Positions 25,902 through 35,126 are shown, counted from the first letter of the stretch. The stretch is 64,000 bases of DNA from Thalassospira sp. (GCF_030690045.1 NZ_JAUYHK010000016.1:620001-684000), one strand, 5' to 3'. Program-made: numbers and translations. The notes: generated by a model from the sequence alone, not told the origin.

Positions 25902-26327
25902 ATGAATATGGCGAAGCAACCGGCCAAAGCTCCAAGCCAGAGACAGTTGCGCGTGGCGGAAGAAATTCGCCACGCGCTGTCCCGGGCGCTTGAGCGGGGT
26001 GATATTTACGATCCGGACCTTTTGCGCCGACCGGTGACCATCACCAAGGTCGATCTGAGCCCGGATATGCGCAATGCGATGGTTTCCTTTACGCCGCTGG
26101 GCGGCGGGGAAGCCGCAACGGCGCTGGCCGCCCTGCACCGGCAGAAGGGGCAGTTGCGCCTTCAGGTGGCGCAATCGGTTCATACGAAATTTGTGCCGCA
26201 ATTGCGTTTTGTTGAAGACAAGAGTTTTGATGTGGCCGATCATATCGGTGCCTTGCTGCGCGACCCCCACGTCGCCCGCGATTTGAAGGCGGATACATCG
26301 GACGATCAGGACAAAGAGGACGACTGA
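25902..26327 (+). CDS. rbfA: 30S ribosome-binding factor RbfA
   Basis: This 141-residue KH-fold protein assists late 16S rRNA maturation in the cold and during 30S assembly. Signatures include SQRQLRVAEEIRHALS near the N-terminus, then the block from ITKVDLSPDM to FTPLGG and PQLRFVEDKSFD. The acidic tail (TSDDQDKEDD) is characteristic. Its stop overlaps the truB ATG (TGATGG), so the two are translationally coupled. The start ATG at 25902 is followed by a second ATG two codons later; either is possible. Confidence 0.93.
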   Translation: MNMAKQPAKAPSQRQLRVAEEIRHALSRALERGDIYDPDLLRRPVTITKVDLSPDMRNAMVSFTPLGGGEAATALAALHRQKGQLRLQVAQSVHTKFVPQLRFVEDKSFDVADHIGALLRDPHVARDLKADTSDDQDKEDD

Positions 26328-27253
26328 TGGCGCGTCGGCGTCGCGGTATAAGCATTAATGGCTGGCTCGCAGTGGACAAACCACTGGAGATCACGTCATC
26401 GACGGTGGTCAATCAGATTCGCCGTCATCTGGATGCGGCAAAGGCCGGGCATGGCGGGACACTGGACCCGCTGGCCAGCGGCGTTTTGCCGATTGCCTTT
26501 GGCGAGGCGACCAAAACGGTTGCCTATGTCATGGATGGCAGCAAAAGTTATCGTGTCATGCTAAAATTTGGCGAGGCACGCAGCACCGACGATGCCGAAG
26601 GCGAGGTAACCGCCACATCGGATCATCGTCCGGATGCTGATGCGATCAACGCGGTGCTGGGGGATTTCATCGGTGAAATCCAGCAGGTGCCGCCAAAATT
26701 TTCGGCGATCAAGGTCAATGGCAAACGCGCCTATGATCTGGCCCGCCGGGATGAAGACGTGGTGTTGAAACCACGTCCGATTCTGATTAAGGATCTTCGA
26801 CTGGTCGATATGCCGGACCGTGATCATGCCGTGTTTGAAGTTGTTTCAGGCAAAGGGGCATATATGCGGTCACTGGCGCGCGATATTGCGCTGCGCCTTG
26901 GTTCTGTCGGCCACATCGCGGCCCTTCGCCGGACATCGGCGGGGCCTTTTTCGGAGGGAAATTCCATCCCCTTGCAGCAATTGCTGGAGATGGACCCCGA
27001 AGCGGTGATCGAGAAACTGCTTCCGGTTGAGACCGCGCTGGACGACATCCCGGCGCTGGCCCTGACCGAAGTCGAGGCGCAGCGTCTTGCCAGCGGACAG
27101 CCTGTCGGGCTGTTGGCCGTGGCCAAACGCAGTGACCCCGGAACCCCCGTCGCACAGGACGGAATTGTTTGCGCCAAGTTGAACGGCCGCGCAGTTGCGC
27201 TGGCCGAAATACAGGGTGGCGAAATTCGTCCGGTGCGTGTTTTTAATCTCTAA
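26327..27253 (+). CDS. truB: tRNA pseudouridine-55 synthase TruB
   Basis: This 308-residue enzyme converts U55 to pseudouridine in the T-loop of tRNA. The catalytic motif [14 protein letters not shown] includes the nucleophilic Asp near residue 47. The [11 protein letters not shown] and [14 protein letters not shown] blocks are also family-typical, and a C-terminal PUA-like region follows. It is coupled to rbfA by a one-base overlap, and rpsO follows 17 bases downstream. Confidence 0.95.
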   Translation: MARRRRGISINGWLAVDKPLEITSSTVVNQIRRHLDAAKAGHGGTLDPLASGVLPIAFGEATKTVAYVMDGSKSYRVMLKFGEARSTDDAEGEVTATSDHRPDADAINAVLGDFIGEIQQVPPKFSAIKVNGKRAYDLARRDEDVVLKPRPILIKDLRLVDMPDRDHAVFEVVSGKGAYMRSLARDIALRLGSVGHIAALRRTSAGPFSEGNSIPLQQLLEMDPEAVIEKLLPVETALDDIPALALTEVEAQRLASGQPVGLLAVAKRSDPGTPVAQDGIVCAKLNGRAVALAEIQGGEIRPVRVFNL

Positions 27254-27270
27254 AGGCGAAAGGATGCCTG

Positions 27271-27543
27271 ATGTCGATTACTGCTGAACGCAAAACCGAG
27301 CTGATCAAGGAATTTGGTCAGAAAGAAGGCGATACCGGTTCCCCCGAGGTCCAGGTTGCCATTCTGAGTGAACGGATCAAAAACCTGACCGAACACATGA
27401 AAGAACATAACCACGACTTCCACAGTCGTCGTGGTCTTCTCATGATGGTCGGCCAGCGTCGCCGGTTGCTGAAATATTTACAGCGGAAGAATAACGCGCG
27501 CTACGAAGCTGTTATCGCGAGCCTTGGTATTCGTCACCGCTAA
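27271..27543 (+). CDS. rpsO: 30S ribosomal protein S15
   Basis: This is a 90-residue primary 16S rRNA-binding protein of standard length. Signature sequence includes [17 protein letters not shown] and the [20 protein letters not shown] block that contacts the central domain of 16S rRNA. The ribosome-binding site AAAGGATG lies ahead of ATG 27271. It is followed by a strong terminator and then pnp, the same rpsO-pnp order as in E. coli. Confidence 0.97.
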   Translation: MSITAERKTELIKEFGQKEGDTGSPEVQVAILSERIKNLTEHMKEHNHDFHSRRGLLMMVGQRRRLLKYLQRKNNARYEAVIASLGIRHR

Positions 27544-27554
27544 GACTTTGACGT

Positions 27555-27593
27555 ACGGCGGATCGGTCCTCGGACCCTCCGCCGTCGTTTTTT
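27555..27593 (+). terminator. rho-independent terminator between rpsO and pnp
   Basis: ACGGCGGA and TCCGCCGT form a perfect outer stem with an inner GGTCC/GGACC stem, followed by CGTTTTTT. It is probably partial, as in E. coli, allowing some read-through into pnp. Confidence 0.9.
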
Positions 27594-27653
27594 ATCCCGT
27601 GTGGATCGGGATATATGAGAGAAACAGGCCAAATGGTTGGCCTGCTTCGATTG

Positions 27654-27709
27654 TCCGGACCCATTAATCATGCGGCTGTCATATATGCCTCATGATTAAT
27701 GTGTTCGGA
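27654..27709 (+). promoter_or_regulatory. long stem-loop in the pnp leader
   Basis: Arms at 27654-27672 and 27691-27709 pair over 19 positions (17 Watson-Crick, one G-U, one mismatch) around an 18-base loop. A separate smaller hairpin CAGGCCA/TTGGCCTG precedes it (27625-27643). The structure ends 58 bases before the pnp start and resembles in layout the RNase III-processed leader through which E. coli PNPase represses its own synthesis. Function is inferred. Confidence 0.7.
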
Positions 27710-27767
27710 TCTCGTATATGACTGACCAGATCCGCATACAGGTCTGTTTGTAAGGAAGTAGTTGAAA

Positions 27768-29891
27768 ATGTTTAATGTCGTCCGCAAGGAAATGCAGTGG
27801 GGCAACGCCAAGCTGGTTCTGGAAACCGGCAAGATCGCCCGTCAGGCTGACGGTGCCGTTATGGTCACCTATGGTGAAACCGTTGTTCTGTGTACGGCTG
27901 TTGGCGCCAAGTCGCCGCGCCCGGACATCGATTTTTTCCCGATGACCGTGAATTATCAGGAAAAAGCCTTTGCCGCAGGCAAAATTCCCGGTGGCTTTTT
28001 CAAGCGTGAAGGCCGTCCGTCGGAAAAGGAAACCCTGGTTTCCCGTCTGATCGACCGTCCGATCCGCCCGCTGTTTCACCCGCTGTATCGCAATGAAACC
28101 CAGCTTGTCTGTACCGTTCTGTCCCACGACATGGAAAACGACCCCGATGTCATTTCCATGATCGGTGCATCGGCCGCCCTGACGATTTCGGGTCTGCCGT
28201 TTATGGGCCCGATTGCCGCTGCCCGCGTCGGATACAAGGATGGCGAATATCTGCTCAATCCGACCACCGAAACGCTTAAAGGCTCCGAGCTTGACCTTGT
28301 GGTCGCCGGGACCCGCGACGGTGTGATGATGGTGGAATCCGAGGCATCGGAACTGTCCGAAGAAATCATGCTCGGTGCGGTCAAATTTGGTCATGACAAG
28401 TTTCAGGCCGTTCTCGACCTGATTATTGAACTGGCCGAAGATGCCGCCAAGGAACCGCGTGCCATTGCCGAACTGCCCGAAGGCTATGACGCACTGGTCG
28501 CCAAGGTTGCCTCGATTGGCACCGATCCGCTGACCAAGGCCTATGCCCATGTCGTCAAGCAGGATCGTTCCGGCGCGATTTCCGAAGCCAAGCAGGAAAT
28601 TCTTGCCAAACTGGCAGACGAAGAAATTTCCGATGCCCTGAAAGGCAAGATTTCCAGCATCGTCAAGGATCTGGAAAAAGACATCGTGCGCGGTGCGGTT
28701 CTGAAAACCGGCAAGCGTATTGATGGCCGTTCGGGTTCGGATGTGCGTCCGATCATTGGCGAAGTGTCGGTTCTGCCGCGCGCCCATGGTTCGTCGATTT
28801 TTACCCGTGGTGAAACCCAGGCGCTTGCCGTCGTCACCCTTGGCACCGGTCAGGATGAACAGATTGTCGATGCGCTGGATGGCGAATACCGCGAAAACTT
28901 CATGTTACACTATAACTTCCCGCCCTATTCGGTTGGTGAAGCTGGTCGTATGGGTTCGCCGGGGCGTCGTGAAATCGGTCATGGCAAACTGGCATGGCGC
29001 GCTCTGCATCCGTTGATGCCGGCCAAGGATGTCTTCCCGTATACGGTTCGGATCGTCTCCGAAGTCACTGAATCAAATGGGTCTTCGTCGATGGCCACCG
29101 TTTGCGCAAGCTCGCTTGCGATGATGGATGCCGGTGTTCCGCTGACCCGTCCGGTTGCCGGTATTGCGATGGGCCTGATCAAGGAAGAAAACGATTTTGC
29201 CGTTCTGTCGGACATCATGGGTGACGAAGATCATCTTGGCGACATGGACTTCAAGGTTGCCGGTACGGAAAATGGTATCACCTCCTTGCAGATGGATATC
29301 AAGATCACCTCGGTCACCCAGGAAATCATGAAGATCGCCCTGGATCAGGCCCGCGGCGGTCGCCTGCATATCCTTGGCGAAATGTCCAAGGCACTGCCGG
29401 AATCGCGTGGTGAAGTTTCGGGAAATGCCCCGACAATCATCCAGTTCCAGATTCCGCGTGACAAAATCCGCGAAGTCATTGGGTCGGGCGGCAAGGTCAT
29501 TCGCGAAATCTGCGAAGAAACCGGTGCCAAGATCGACATCGAAGACGATGGCTCGATCTCGGTTGCACACACCGATGGTGTCAAGGGCAAGCAGGCCGTT
29601 GACTGGATCAAATCAATTGTTGCGGAACCTGAATTGAACCATATCTATGATGGTAAGGTTGTGAAGGCAGTTGATTTCGGCGCGTTCATCAATTTCTTTG
29701 GCGCACGGGACGGTCTGGTTCACATTTCCGAACTGTCGCAAGACCGTGTGAAACAGGTTTCCGACGTGGTCAAGGAAGGCGATGCTGTCAAGGTCAAGGT
29801 TATTGGTTTTGATGATCGCGGCAAGATCAAGCTGTCGATGAAACGTGTTGATCAGGCAACCGGTGCGGATCTCGACGCCACCGAAGCCTGA
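27768..29891 (+). CDS. pnp: polyribonucleotide nucleotidyltransferase (PNPase)
   Basis: This 707-residue phosphorolytic 3'-5' exoribonuclease is a core component of RNA turnover. It has two RNase PH domains (about 10-215 and 315-540), a KH domain (about 555-610, with [12 protein letters not shown]) and an S1 domain (about 622-690). The phosphate-binding signature [14 protein letters not shown] is intact. I chose the ATG at 27768, nine bases after AAGGAAG; a TTG two codons earlier is also open. The leader contains a long stem-loop suggestive of RNase III autoregulation. Confidence 0.96.
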   Translation: MFNVVRKEMQWGNAKLVLETGKIARQADGAVMVTYGETVVLCTAVGAKSPRPDIDFFPMTVNYQEKAFAAGKIPGGFFKREGRPSEKETLVSRLIDRPIRPLFHPLYRNETQLVCTVLSHDMENDPDVISMIGASAALTISGLPFMGPIAAARVGYKDGEYLLNPTTETLKGSELDLVVAGTRDGVMMVESEASELSEEIMLGAVKFGHDKFQAVLDLIIELAEDAAKEPRAIAELPEGYDALVAKVASIGTDPLTKAYAHVVKQDRSGAISEAKQEILAKLADEEISDALKGKISSIVKDLEKDIVRGAVLKTGKRIDGRSGSDVRPIIGEVSVLPRAHGSSIFTRGETQALAVVTLGTGQDEQIVDALDGEYRENFMLHYNFPPYSVGEAGRMGSPGRREIGHGKLAWRALHPLMPAKDVFPYTVRIVSEVTESNGSSSMATVCASSLAMMDAGVPLTRPVAGIAMGLIKEENDFAVLSDIMGDEDHLGDMDFKVAGTENGITSLQMDIKITSVTQEIMKIALDQARGGRLHILGEMSKALPESRGEVSGNAPTIIQFQIPRDKIREVIGSGGKVIREICEETGAKIDIEDDGSISVAHTDGVKGKQAVDWIKSIVAEPELNHIYDGKVVKAVDFGAFINFFGARDGLVHISELSQDRVKQVSDVVKEGDAVKVKVIGFDDRGKIKLSMKRVDQATGADLDATEA

Positions 29892-29923
29892 GACTGAAAC
29901 TTTGGACTGAAGCCTGAGAGACT

Positions 29924-29960
29924 CCGGACGGCGGAAAACAACAATACGCCGTCCGGCCTT
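29924..29960 (+). terminator. hairpin after pnp
   Basis: CCGGACGGCG and CGCCGTCCGG form a perfect 10-bp stem around a 13-base loop. The downstream sequence has only two consecutive Ts, so it may be a weak terminator or an mRNA 3'-end stabiliser. Confidence 0.6.
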
Positions 29961-29998
29961 CAATGTGGCGCAAGCGGGCCGCATTTGAGTGAAAGCGA

Positions 29999-31408
29999 AT
30001 GGGAGAGACGATTTTGAAAGCCCTTGAACCGCTCGTCATGTCGGGAAAAGAGGTGCTGCCTTTGGTAGAAGGTGGCAAGGGGATTGCTGTTTCAACAGGC
30101 CTTAGTTCCGGCGCATGGGCGGCGGCTGGTGGTGTCGGGACGTTTTCTGCCGTGAATGCCGATTCCTATGATGAAAATGGCAATCTTGTTCCGATTGAAT
30201 ATGCCGGTAAAACCCGTGGAGATCGTCATCAGGAACTGATCTCCTATGGTATTCAGGGCGGGATCGCCCAGGCGCAGATTGCCCATGAAACCCGCAATGG
30301 CGCAGGCCGCCTGCATATGAATGTGCTGTGGGAAATGGGCGGTGCCGAAGAAATCCTGACCGGTGTTCTGGAAGGCACCAAAGGGCTGGTGCATGGTGTG
30401 ACCTGTGGGGCGGGTATGCCTTACAAGGTGTCGCAGATTGCCGCCGAATATGGCGTTTATTATTACCCGATTGTGTCGTCGGCCCGCGCTTTCCGCGCCC
30501 TGTGGCTGCGCGCCTATAAAAAAATTCCCGAATGGCTGGGCGGTGTGGTCTATGAAGATCCGTGGCGCGCCGGGGGCCATAATGGCCTGTCAAATTCCGA
30601 AGACCCGCTGGTGCCCGAAGATCCGTTACCGCGGGTGATGGAATTGCGCGCCTATATGAATTCGGTAGGGCTGAACACTGTGCCGATCATTATGGCCGGT
30701 GGCGTGTGGTATTTGCGTGATTACGCCGACTGGATGGATAATCCGGAAGTCGCACCGGTGGCGTTCCAGTTTGGTACACGCCCGTTGCTGACCAAGGAAA
30801 GCCCGATTTCGCCGGAATGGAAATCCCGGTTGATGACCTTGAAAGACGGCGACGTGTCGTTGCATAAATTCAGCCCGACCGGCTTTTACAGTTCTGCCGT
30901 GCGTAATGCGTTTCTGGAAGATTTGCATATGCGGTCCAACCGGCAGGTGCGCTATTCCCGGACCGCCGAGGCCGATTTGCAGGTCGGTATTCCATTGGGC
31001 CGTCGCGGTCGTCCGATCTATGTCCGTGAAGACGAGGCGGACAAGGTGTGGGGCTGGCTGGCAGCAGGTTATAGCGAAGGCATGCCGACCCCGGATGACA
31101 CAATGGTCTTTGTGACACCCGACAGTGCGCTTGAAATTAAAAAAGACCAGATCGATTGCATGGGCTGTCTGTCGCACTGCCAGTTTTCCAATTGGGCAGA
31201 GAAAGAAGGTACGACCGGCAAACGCGCCGATCCGCGGTCCTTCTGCATTCAGAAAACCCTGCAAAGCATTGCTCATGGCGCAACGGTTGAAAACGAACTG
31301 ATGTTTGCCGGGCACAATGCCTATAAATTTGCCGAAGACCCGTTTTATTCAAACGGCTTTGTACCGACTGTGGGGCAATTGGTTGAACGCATCGCCACAG
31401 GCGATTGA
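29999..31408 (+). CDS. nitronate monooxygenase-like FMN oxidoreductase with C-terminal cysteine motif
   Basis: This 469-residue protein is of the 2-nitropropane dioxygenase/nitronate monooxygenase TIM-barrel family, whose members bind FMN. Family blocks include GIAVSTGLSSGAWAAAGGVG, the IQGGIAQAQIAHE region, and VPIIMAGGVW before the phosphate-binding FGTRPLLT. The C-terminal 110 residues carry CMGCLSHC, a CxxCxxxC arrangement that could hold metal or a cluster, absent from the smaller enzymes. True nitronate oxidation is not assured, and several relatives are enoyl reductases or flavin oxidoreductases of unknown substrate. ATG 29999 has only a weak ribosome-binding site; a TTG at 30014 sits behind GGGAGAG. 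Confidence 0.75.
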   Translation: MGETILKALEPLVMSGKEVLPLVEGGKGIAVSTGLSSGAWAAAGGVGTFSAVNADSYDENGNLVPIEYAGKTRGDRHQELISYGIQGGIAQAQIAHETRNGAGRLHMNVLWEMGGAEEILTGVLEGTKGLVHGVTCGAGMPYKVSQIAAEYGVYYYPIVSSARAFRALWLRAYKKIPEWLGGVVYEDPWRAGGHNGLSNSEDPLVPEDPLPRVMELRAYMNSVGLNTVPIIMAGGVWYLRDYADWMDNPEVAPVAFQFGTRPLLTKESPISPEWKSRLMTLKDGDVSLHKFSPTGFYSSAVRNAFLEDLHMRSNRQVRYSRTAEADLQVGIPLGRRGRPIYVREDEADKVWGWLAAGYSEGMPTPDDTMVFVTPDSALEIKKDQIDCMGCLSHCQFSNWAEKEGTTGKRADPRSFCIQKTLQSIAHGATVENELMFAGHNAYKFAEDPFYSNGFVPTVGQLVERIATGD

Positions 31409-31426
31409 TTTCAAAGATATTTCTCC

Positions 31427-31458
31427 AAAAGGGGCTGGCCGCAAGGCTGGCCCTTTTT
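31427..31458 (+). terminator. rho-independent terminator after the flavin oxidoreductase
   Basis: AAAAGGG pairs with CCCTTTT, enclosing an inner GGCC/GGCT stem with one bulge and a GCAA loop. The T-run is part of the 3' arm. Confidence 0.75.
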
Positions 31459-31503
31459 GGGTTGTAAGGCCTGAAATCCCTTTGTTTCGTTGCTTTGAGA
31501 TCA

Positions 31504-31556
31504 TTTGATTATAGTTGATCAAAATCAAAGAAACGTGCCTTAAGGTTCCCTAATGT
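31504..31556 (+). promoter_or_regulatory. FNR/FixK-type operator and promoter upstream of irr
   Basis: TTGAT-CAAA-ATCAA at 31515-31528 is an exact match to the FNR/FixK consensus TTGAT-N4-ATCAA. An additional TTTGAT half-site lies at 31504-31509. A -10-like TAATGT is at 31551-31556, which places the operator centre about 41 bp upstream of the predicted start, the class II activator position. Oxygen-responsive control of irr is the inference. Confidence 0.6.
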
Positions 31557-31615
31557 AGCCCTGTAATCACCGACAGGGGCATGTTGCGCCTGTCTGAAAC
31601 AAGCAAGGGGCAAAC

Positions 31616-32053
31616 ATGATGACCATTCAGCGACCCTATACCCACGCTTTGAACCGCCTGAAAGAAGCCGGTTTGCGACCCACCCGTCAACGTCTTGCAC
31701 TGGCCCGTCTGTTATTTGACAACGGCCCGCGCCACATCACCGCCGAACAGCTTCATTCCGAGGCAATGGCGCAAAATGTGCGGGTGTCACTGGCGACCGT
31801 TTACAACGCGCTGCACCAGTTTACCGATGCCGGTCTGATCCGCGAAATCGTTGTCGATTCCGGGCGGTCCTATTTCGATACCAATGTCGCGCCGCATTAT
31901 CATTTTTACTGCGAAGATGACGGCATGCTGATCGACATTCCGGCGGATGCCGTGCAGCTGGCCCGCGTGCCCAATATGCCGCGCGGCACCGAACTGGCAT
32001 CGGTTGATCTGGTGTTTCGCCTGCGCCGTCAGGAAGAACGCCACGTTGCATGA
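31616..32053 (+). CDS. irr: iron response regulator Irr (Fur family)
   Basis: This 145-residue Fur-superfamily protein is of the Irr branch, which in alphaproteobacteria reports cellular iron through heme and represses or activates iron and heme genes. The winged helix includes RPTRQRLALARLLF and VSLATVYNALHQF. The heme/metal cluster reads APHYHFY, where most Irr proteins have a run of three histidines, so one position is Tyr. The N-terminal heme-regulatory GCPWHD motif of Bradyrhizobium is absent. The start is the first of two consecutive ATGs. An exact FNR-type site sits about 95 bp upstream, and a short rubrerythrin follows. Confidence 0.87.
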   Translation: MMTIQRPYTHALNRLKEAGLRPTRQRLALARLLFDNGPRHITAEQLHSEAMAQNVRVSLATVYNALHQFTDAGLIREIVVDSGRSYFDTNVAPHYHFYCEDDGMLIDIPADAVQLARVPNMPRGTELASVDLVFRLRRQEERHVA

Positions 32054-32182
32054 CGGATATGTCATCCGGGCCCAATCCGGGCATAAACCGGGCGATGCTG
32101 TGACATTGTGATGAAACCGGACGATATCAGGATCAATTGCCCCGTTGCTTCTTGACGTTCCGGCTTCTTCGCACAAATAGAT

Positions 32183-32215
32183 GGGCGGTGGCGCATATGT
32201 GCCCCGCCCGTTTTT
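32183..32215 (+). terminator. rho-independent terminator after irr
   Basis: GGGCGG and CCGCCC form the base of a hairpin with an internal GCGC/GTGC stem, followed by GTTTTT. It lies 34 bases before the rubrerythrin start, so it could also act in that gene's leader. Confidence 0.8.
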
Positions 32216-32248
32216 ATAAATTCAAGAAGACTGACAGGGGACCACAAG

Positions 32249-32668
32249 GTGCCGCTCAAGGGAACACGTACCGAGAAAAATCTGCTGGCCGCCTTTGCCA
32301 GCGAGGCGCAAGTCAATCGGCGTTATCTTTATTTCGCCCAGCAGGCCGATATTGAAGGCCTGCCCCATATCGCCGAACTGTTTCGCATCGCCGCCGAGGC
32401 CGAAACAGGCCATGCCTTTGGTCATCTGGAATTTCTGGAAAAATCCGGCGACCCGTTAACCGGCGCACCCTTTGGCTCCACCCGTCAGAATCTTCAGGCC
32501 GCCCTGATGGCCGAACAGGAAGAAAGCGCCACCCGCTATCCCGAAATGGCCCGCATCGCCCGCGAAGAAGGGCTGGATGATGTTGCTGCATGGTTTGACA
32601 GCCTGTCGCGGGTCGAGGCTGCCCATGCCAGCCGCATGGAACGCGCCTTGACCGAAATGGGCGATTAA
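32249..32668 (+). CDS. rubrerythrin-type diiron protein, no rubredoxin domain
   Basis: This 139-residue ferritin-like protein has the four-helix diiron pattern: EAQVNRRYLYFA, EAETGHAFGHLEF, EQEESATRYPEMA and VEAAHASRMERA. Each contributes Glu or His ligands. Full rubrerythrins of about 190 residues end with a rubredoxin domain, which is missing here, so electrons must come from another protein. The family reduces peroxide and limits iron-driven oxidative damage, which fits its place after irr. Start is GTG 32249 after CAGGGGACC. Its stop overlaps that of the convergent cupin gene by four bases. Confidence 0.85.
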   Translation: MPLKGTRTEKNLLAAFASEAQVNRRYLYFAQQADIEGLPHIAELFRIAAEAETGHAFGHLEFLEKSGDPLTGAPFGSTRQNLQAALMAEQEESATRYPEMARIAREEGLDDVAAWFDSLSRVEAAHASRMERALTEMGD

Positions 32669-32994
32669 TCCACCACAAACAGTCTGGCACCTTTTTTGGT
32701 GCGTGACCGGTGCGGTTCGGCATTGTCGGCCACCTGATAGCTCATACCCGGTGTCAGGACAAAGCTGCGACCATCGGCCAGTTCCGTGTGCAATTCACCC
32801 TCAAGGCACAACAGGATATGGCCCTTGACGCACCAGTGATCGGCCAGATAGCCCGGCGAATATTCCACCATTCTGACCCGGATCGGGCCAAAATGCCGGG
32901 TGCGCCAAAAGGCCATGCCGGTTTCGCCGGGATGTTCGGTGGCCTCGACCCCCGACCAGTCGGTAATGCCAAAGGGAAGATCGGATATGTGCAT
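32665..32994 (-). CDS. DHCW-motif cupin-fold protein
   Basis: This small single-domain cupin has about 109 residues from the ATG at 32994; an upstream in-frame start at 33021 would give 118. The pattern DHWCVKGHILLCLEGEL contains the DHxC motif and the metal-ligand region of this cupin group, and the second cupin motif is the FVLTPGMSYQVADNAEPH block with a His. Function is unknown. It is transcribed towards the rubrerythrin gene with overlapping stops. The weak upstream sequence gives no operon clue. Confidence 0.7.
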   Translation of the reverse strand: MHISDLPFGITDWSGVEATEHPGETGMAFWRTRHFGPIRVRMVEYSPGYLADHWCVKGHILLCLEGELHTELADGRSFVLTPGMSYQVADNAEPHRSRTKKGARLFVVD

Positions 32995-33125
32995 GAAGGG
33001 GAAACCTTGACGGGATTGCAAACAGGATTGCCGAAGCTATCTTTCCCATTGCGGTCTGTCCATGAACAGATGGGGCGTTTTTGCAAACCGGTCATGATTT
33101 TGCCATCAGGGTTGCGTAAACAGCG

Positions 33126-34172
33126 ATGATGTACAGATATCTGATTGTTTTCGGCCTTGTTTTTCCCCTGACCCAGCCGGTTGCACAGGCGCAACAGCCT
33201 GATGCGTCTGTGGCCATGTCGTCAACCGTACCGTCCTTGCCGGATATTCTGGAACGTGCAGGCGCGCTGGAACCGCTGCGGGTGGTGATGGTGGCGCAAT
33301 CGGGTATGGTCATTGCCGAACGTGGCTATCGCGGCCATACGCCGGCATCGGCGACCAATATCAAATCGGCCTCCAAATCGGTGATTTCCGCCCTTGTCGG
33401 GATCGCGATTGATCGCGGTGTTCTGGCCGGGGTCGATCAAAAAATCGCGCCGCTTTTGGCTGGTGATCTGCCCGCCGATGCCGATCCGCGTTTGCATGAC
33501 ATCACCATCGGGCATTTACTGTCGATGCAGGCCGGGCTGGAACGGACATCGGGCCGCAATTACGGACGCTGGGTCGCCAGCGGCAACTGGGTGCGTGCCG
33601 CGCTCAATCAACCCTTTGTCGATCAGCCGGGCGGCACAATGCTCTATTCGACCGGATCGTCGCATTTGCTGTCGGCCATCCTGACACGGCAAACCGGGCG
33701 ATCCACGCTGGCGCTGGCGCGGGACTGGCTGGGGGCGGTGGATGGTTTTGCCATCACCGCCTGGGACCGTGACCCGCAGGGGATTTATTTTGGCGGCAAT
33801 CAGATGGCGATGAGTGCGTCCTCGCTTTTGGCTTTTGGTGAATTGTATCGCAATGGCGGCCGCACTGCGGACGGACAGGATGTGATTTCCCCGGACTGGA
33901 TCAGGCAAAGCTGGCAGCCGCGCACCACCTCGCGATTTAACGGCGATGGTTATGGTTATGGCTGGTTCCGGCGCACTATTGGTGGCGAAGATGTGATCTA
34001 TGCGTGGGGCTATGGCGGGCAGATGCTCTATATCGTGCCCGATCTGGAATTGAGCGTTGTCATGACATCGGATGAAAACAGCCCGTCGGCCCGCACCGGC
34101 TATCGCGATGATTTGCATGATGTGCTGGCGCAAATCATTGCCGCAGCATCCCGGCGCGAAACATCATCGTGA
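33126..34172 (+). CDS. periplasmic serine hydrolase, beta-lactamase class C family
   Basis: This 348-residue exported enzyme has a signal peptide at 1-22 (ending VAQAQQ). The SxxK nucleophile motif SASK lies at about 81-84 (NIKSASKSVISALVG). The second motif is YSTGSSH, and an HGG-like third motif may be represented by the AWGYGGQM segment. These proteins include esterases, DD-peptidases and beta-lactamase relatives, and substrate cannot be told from sequence. Its 3' end overlaps the convergent AraC-type gene by nine bases. The start is the first of two adjacent ATGs. Confidence 0.75.
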   Translation: MMYRYLIVFGLVFPLTQPVAQAQQPDASVAMSSTVPSLPDILERAGALEPLRVVMVAQSGMVIAERGYRGHTPASATNIKSASKSVISALVGIAIDRGVLAGVDQKIAPLLAGDLPADADPRLHDITIGHLLSMQAGLERTSGRNYGRWVASGNWVRAALNQPFVDQPGGTMLYSTGSSHLLSAILTRQTGRSTLALARDWLGAVDGFAITAWDRDPQGIYFGGNQMAMSASSLLAFGELYRNGGRTADGQDVISPDWIRQSWQPRTTSRFNGDGYGYGWFRRTIGGEDVIYAWGYGGQMLYIVPDLELSVVMTSDENSPSARTGYRDDLHDVLAQIIAAASRRETSS

Positions 34173-35126
34173 CGGTGTGTTTTCCCGCCGCCATGTGGCG
34201 GGTGGAACGCCATATTCCCGTTTGAAGGCGCGCTGAAACGCGGCTTCGGAGTCATATCCGACATCAAAGGCGATCCGGGCAAGGCTGTGACTGTTATGGC
34301 GCAGACTTTCGGCGGCTTTTTCCAGCCGTATCTGTGTCAGATACCGCATCGGCGGCTGGCCGATCAAATCGCGAAACCGTTGGGCAAAGGCGGATCGTGA
34401 CATACCAACTGCACTGGCCAGCATATCGGTTGTCCAGTCATCGCGATGGCGATCATGCATCAGGGACAGGGTCTTGCCAATTACCGGATCGCGCAAGCCT
34501 GACAACCATCCTGACCCCCCTTCCGGCAGCGCTGCGAAATAGGTGCGGATGGCCTCGATAAAAAGCATTTCAGAAATTCTGGCCAAAAGCGATGCCGAAC
34601 CCGCCCGGCCCTGCGCCAGTTCGCGGGCCGCCATCCGAAAGGATTGCCCCAGCCAGTCCCCCAGAATCGTGTCATTCGGGGTCAGATGCAGGATCGGCGG
34701 CAAATGGCCCAGAAGCGGGGTCTGGCTGTTTTCACTGCCCAGAAAACCGCACAGGATTTTGGTAATCTCGCCGCCACCGCCATATTGGATGCGGGCGATA
34801 TCCTGATCCGAAGCGTGCGAGATCAGTCCTTCGGGGTTTTCGGGTTCCAGACCGGCGCTGCTGCCCATCACATGCGGATCATTATGGGGTAGCAGGACAA
34901 TTTCCCCGGCCCTGATTGTCACCGGCGGCAACCCGGCGATACTCAGAACCAGCGTACCCGACACGACATAATGATAGGCAATGACCCGTACGGGCATTGT
35001 GATAAAGCCTTGGTAATCTTCCGGTGTGACCTCCGACAGCAGGCACCAGGGCGCGCTGAAGTCGCCTTCAAGAAAGACAGCACCGGAAAGCCGGATCGGC
35101 CGCAGAATGTAAGATAAGGCGTCCAT
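34164..35126 (-). CDS. AraC family transcriptional regulator with cupin sensor domain
   Basis: This 320-residue regulator has an N-terminal cupin_6-type ligand domain at about 10-200 (VVSGTLVLSIAGLPPVTIRAG, GEIVLLPHNDPHVMG). A C-terminal double helix-turn-helix of AraC type lies at about 215-315 (DMLASAVGMSRSAFAQRFRDL and IAFDVGYDSEAAFQRAFKREYG). It is divergent from the TPR protein gene at 35274 with about 150 bases between them, so it may control that gene and itself. No effector can be assigned. Confidence 0.85.
   Translation of the reverse strand: MDALSYILRPIRLSGAVFLEGDFSAPWCLLSEVTPEDYQGFITMPVRVIAYHYVVSGTLVLSIAGLPPVTIRAGEIVLLPHNDPHVMGSSAGLEPENPEGLISHASDQDIARIQYGGGGEITKILCGFLGSENSQTPLLGHLPPILHLTPNDTILGDWLGQSFRMAARELAQGRAGSASLLARISEMLFIEAIRTYFAALPEGGSGWLSGLRDPVIGKTLSLMHDRHRDDWTTDMLASAVGMSRSAFAQRFRDLIGQPPMRYLTQIRLEKAAESLRHNSHSLARIAFDVGYDSEAAFQRAFKREYGVPPATWRRENTPSR

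Noticed and set aside
27696-28787. 363-codon minus-strand open frame opposite pnp
   Set aside because: Antisense shadow of pnp with no family similarity; it also crosses the structured leader.
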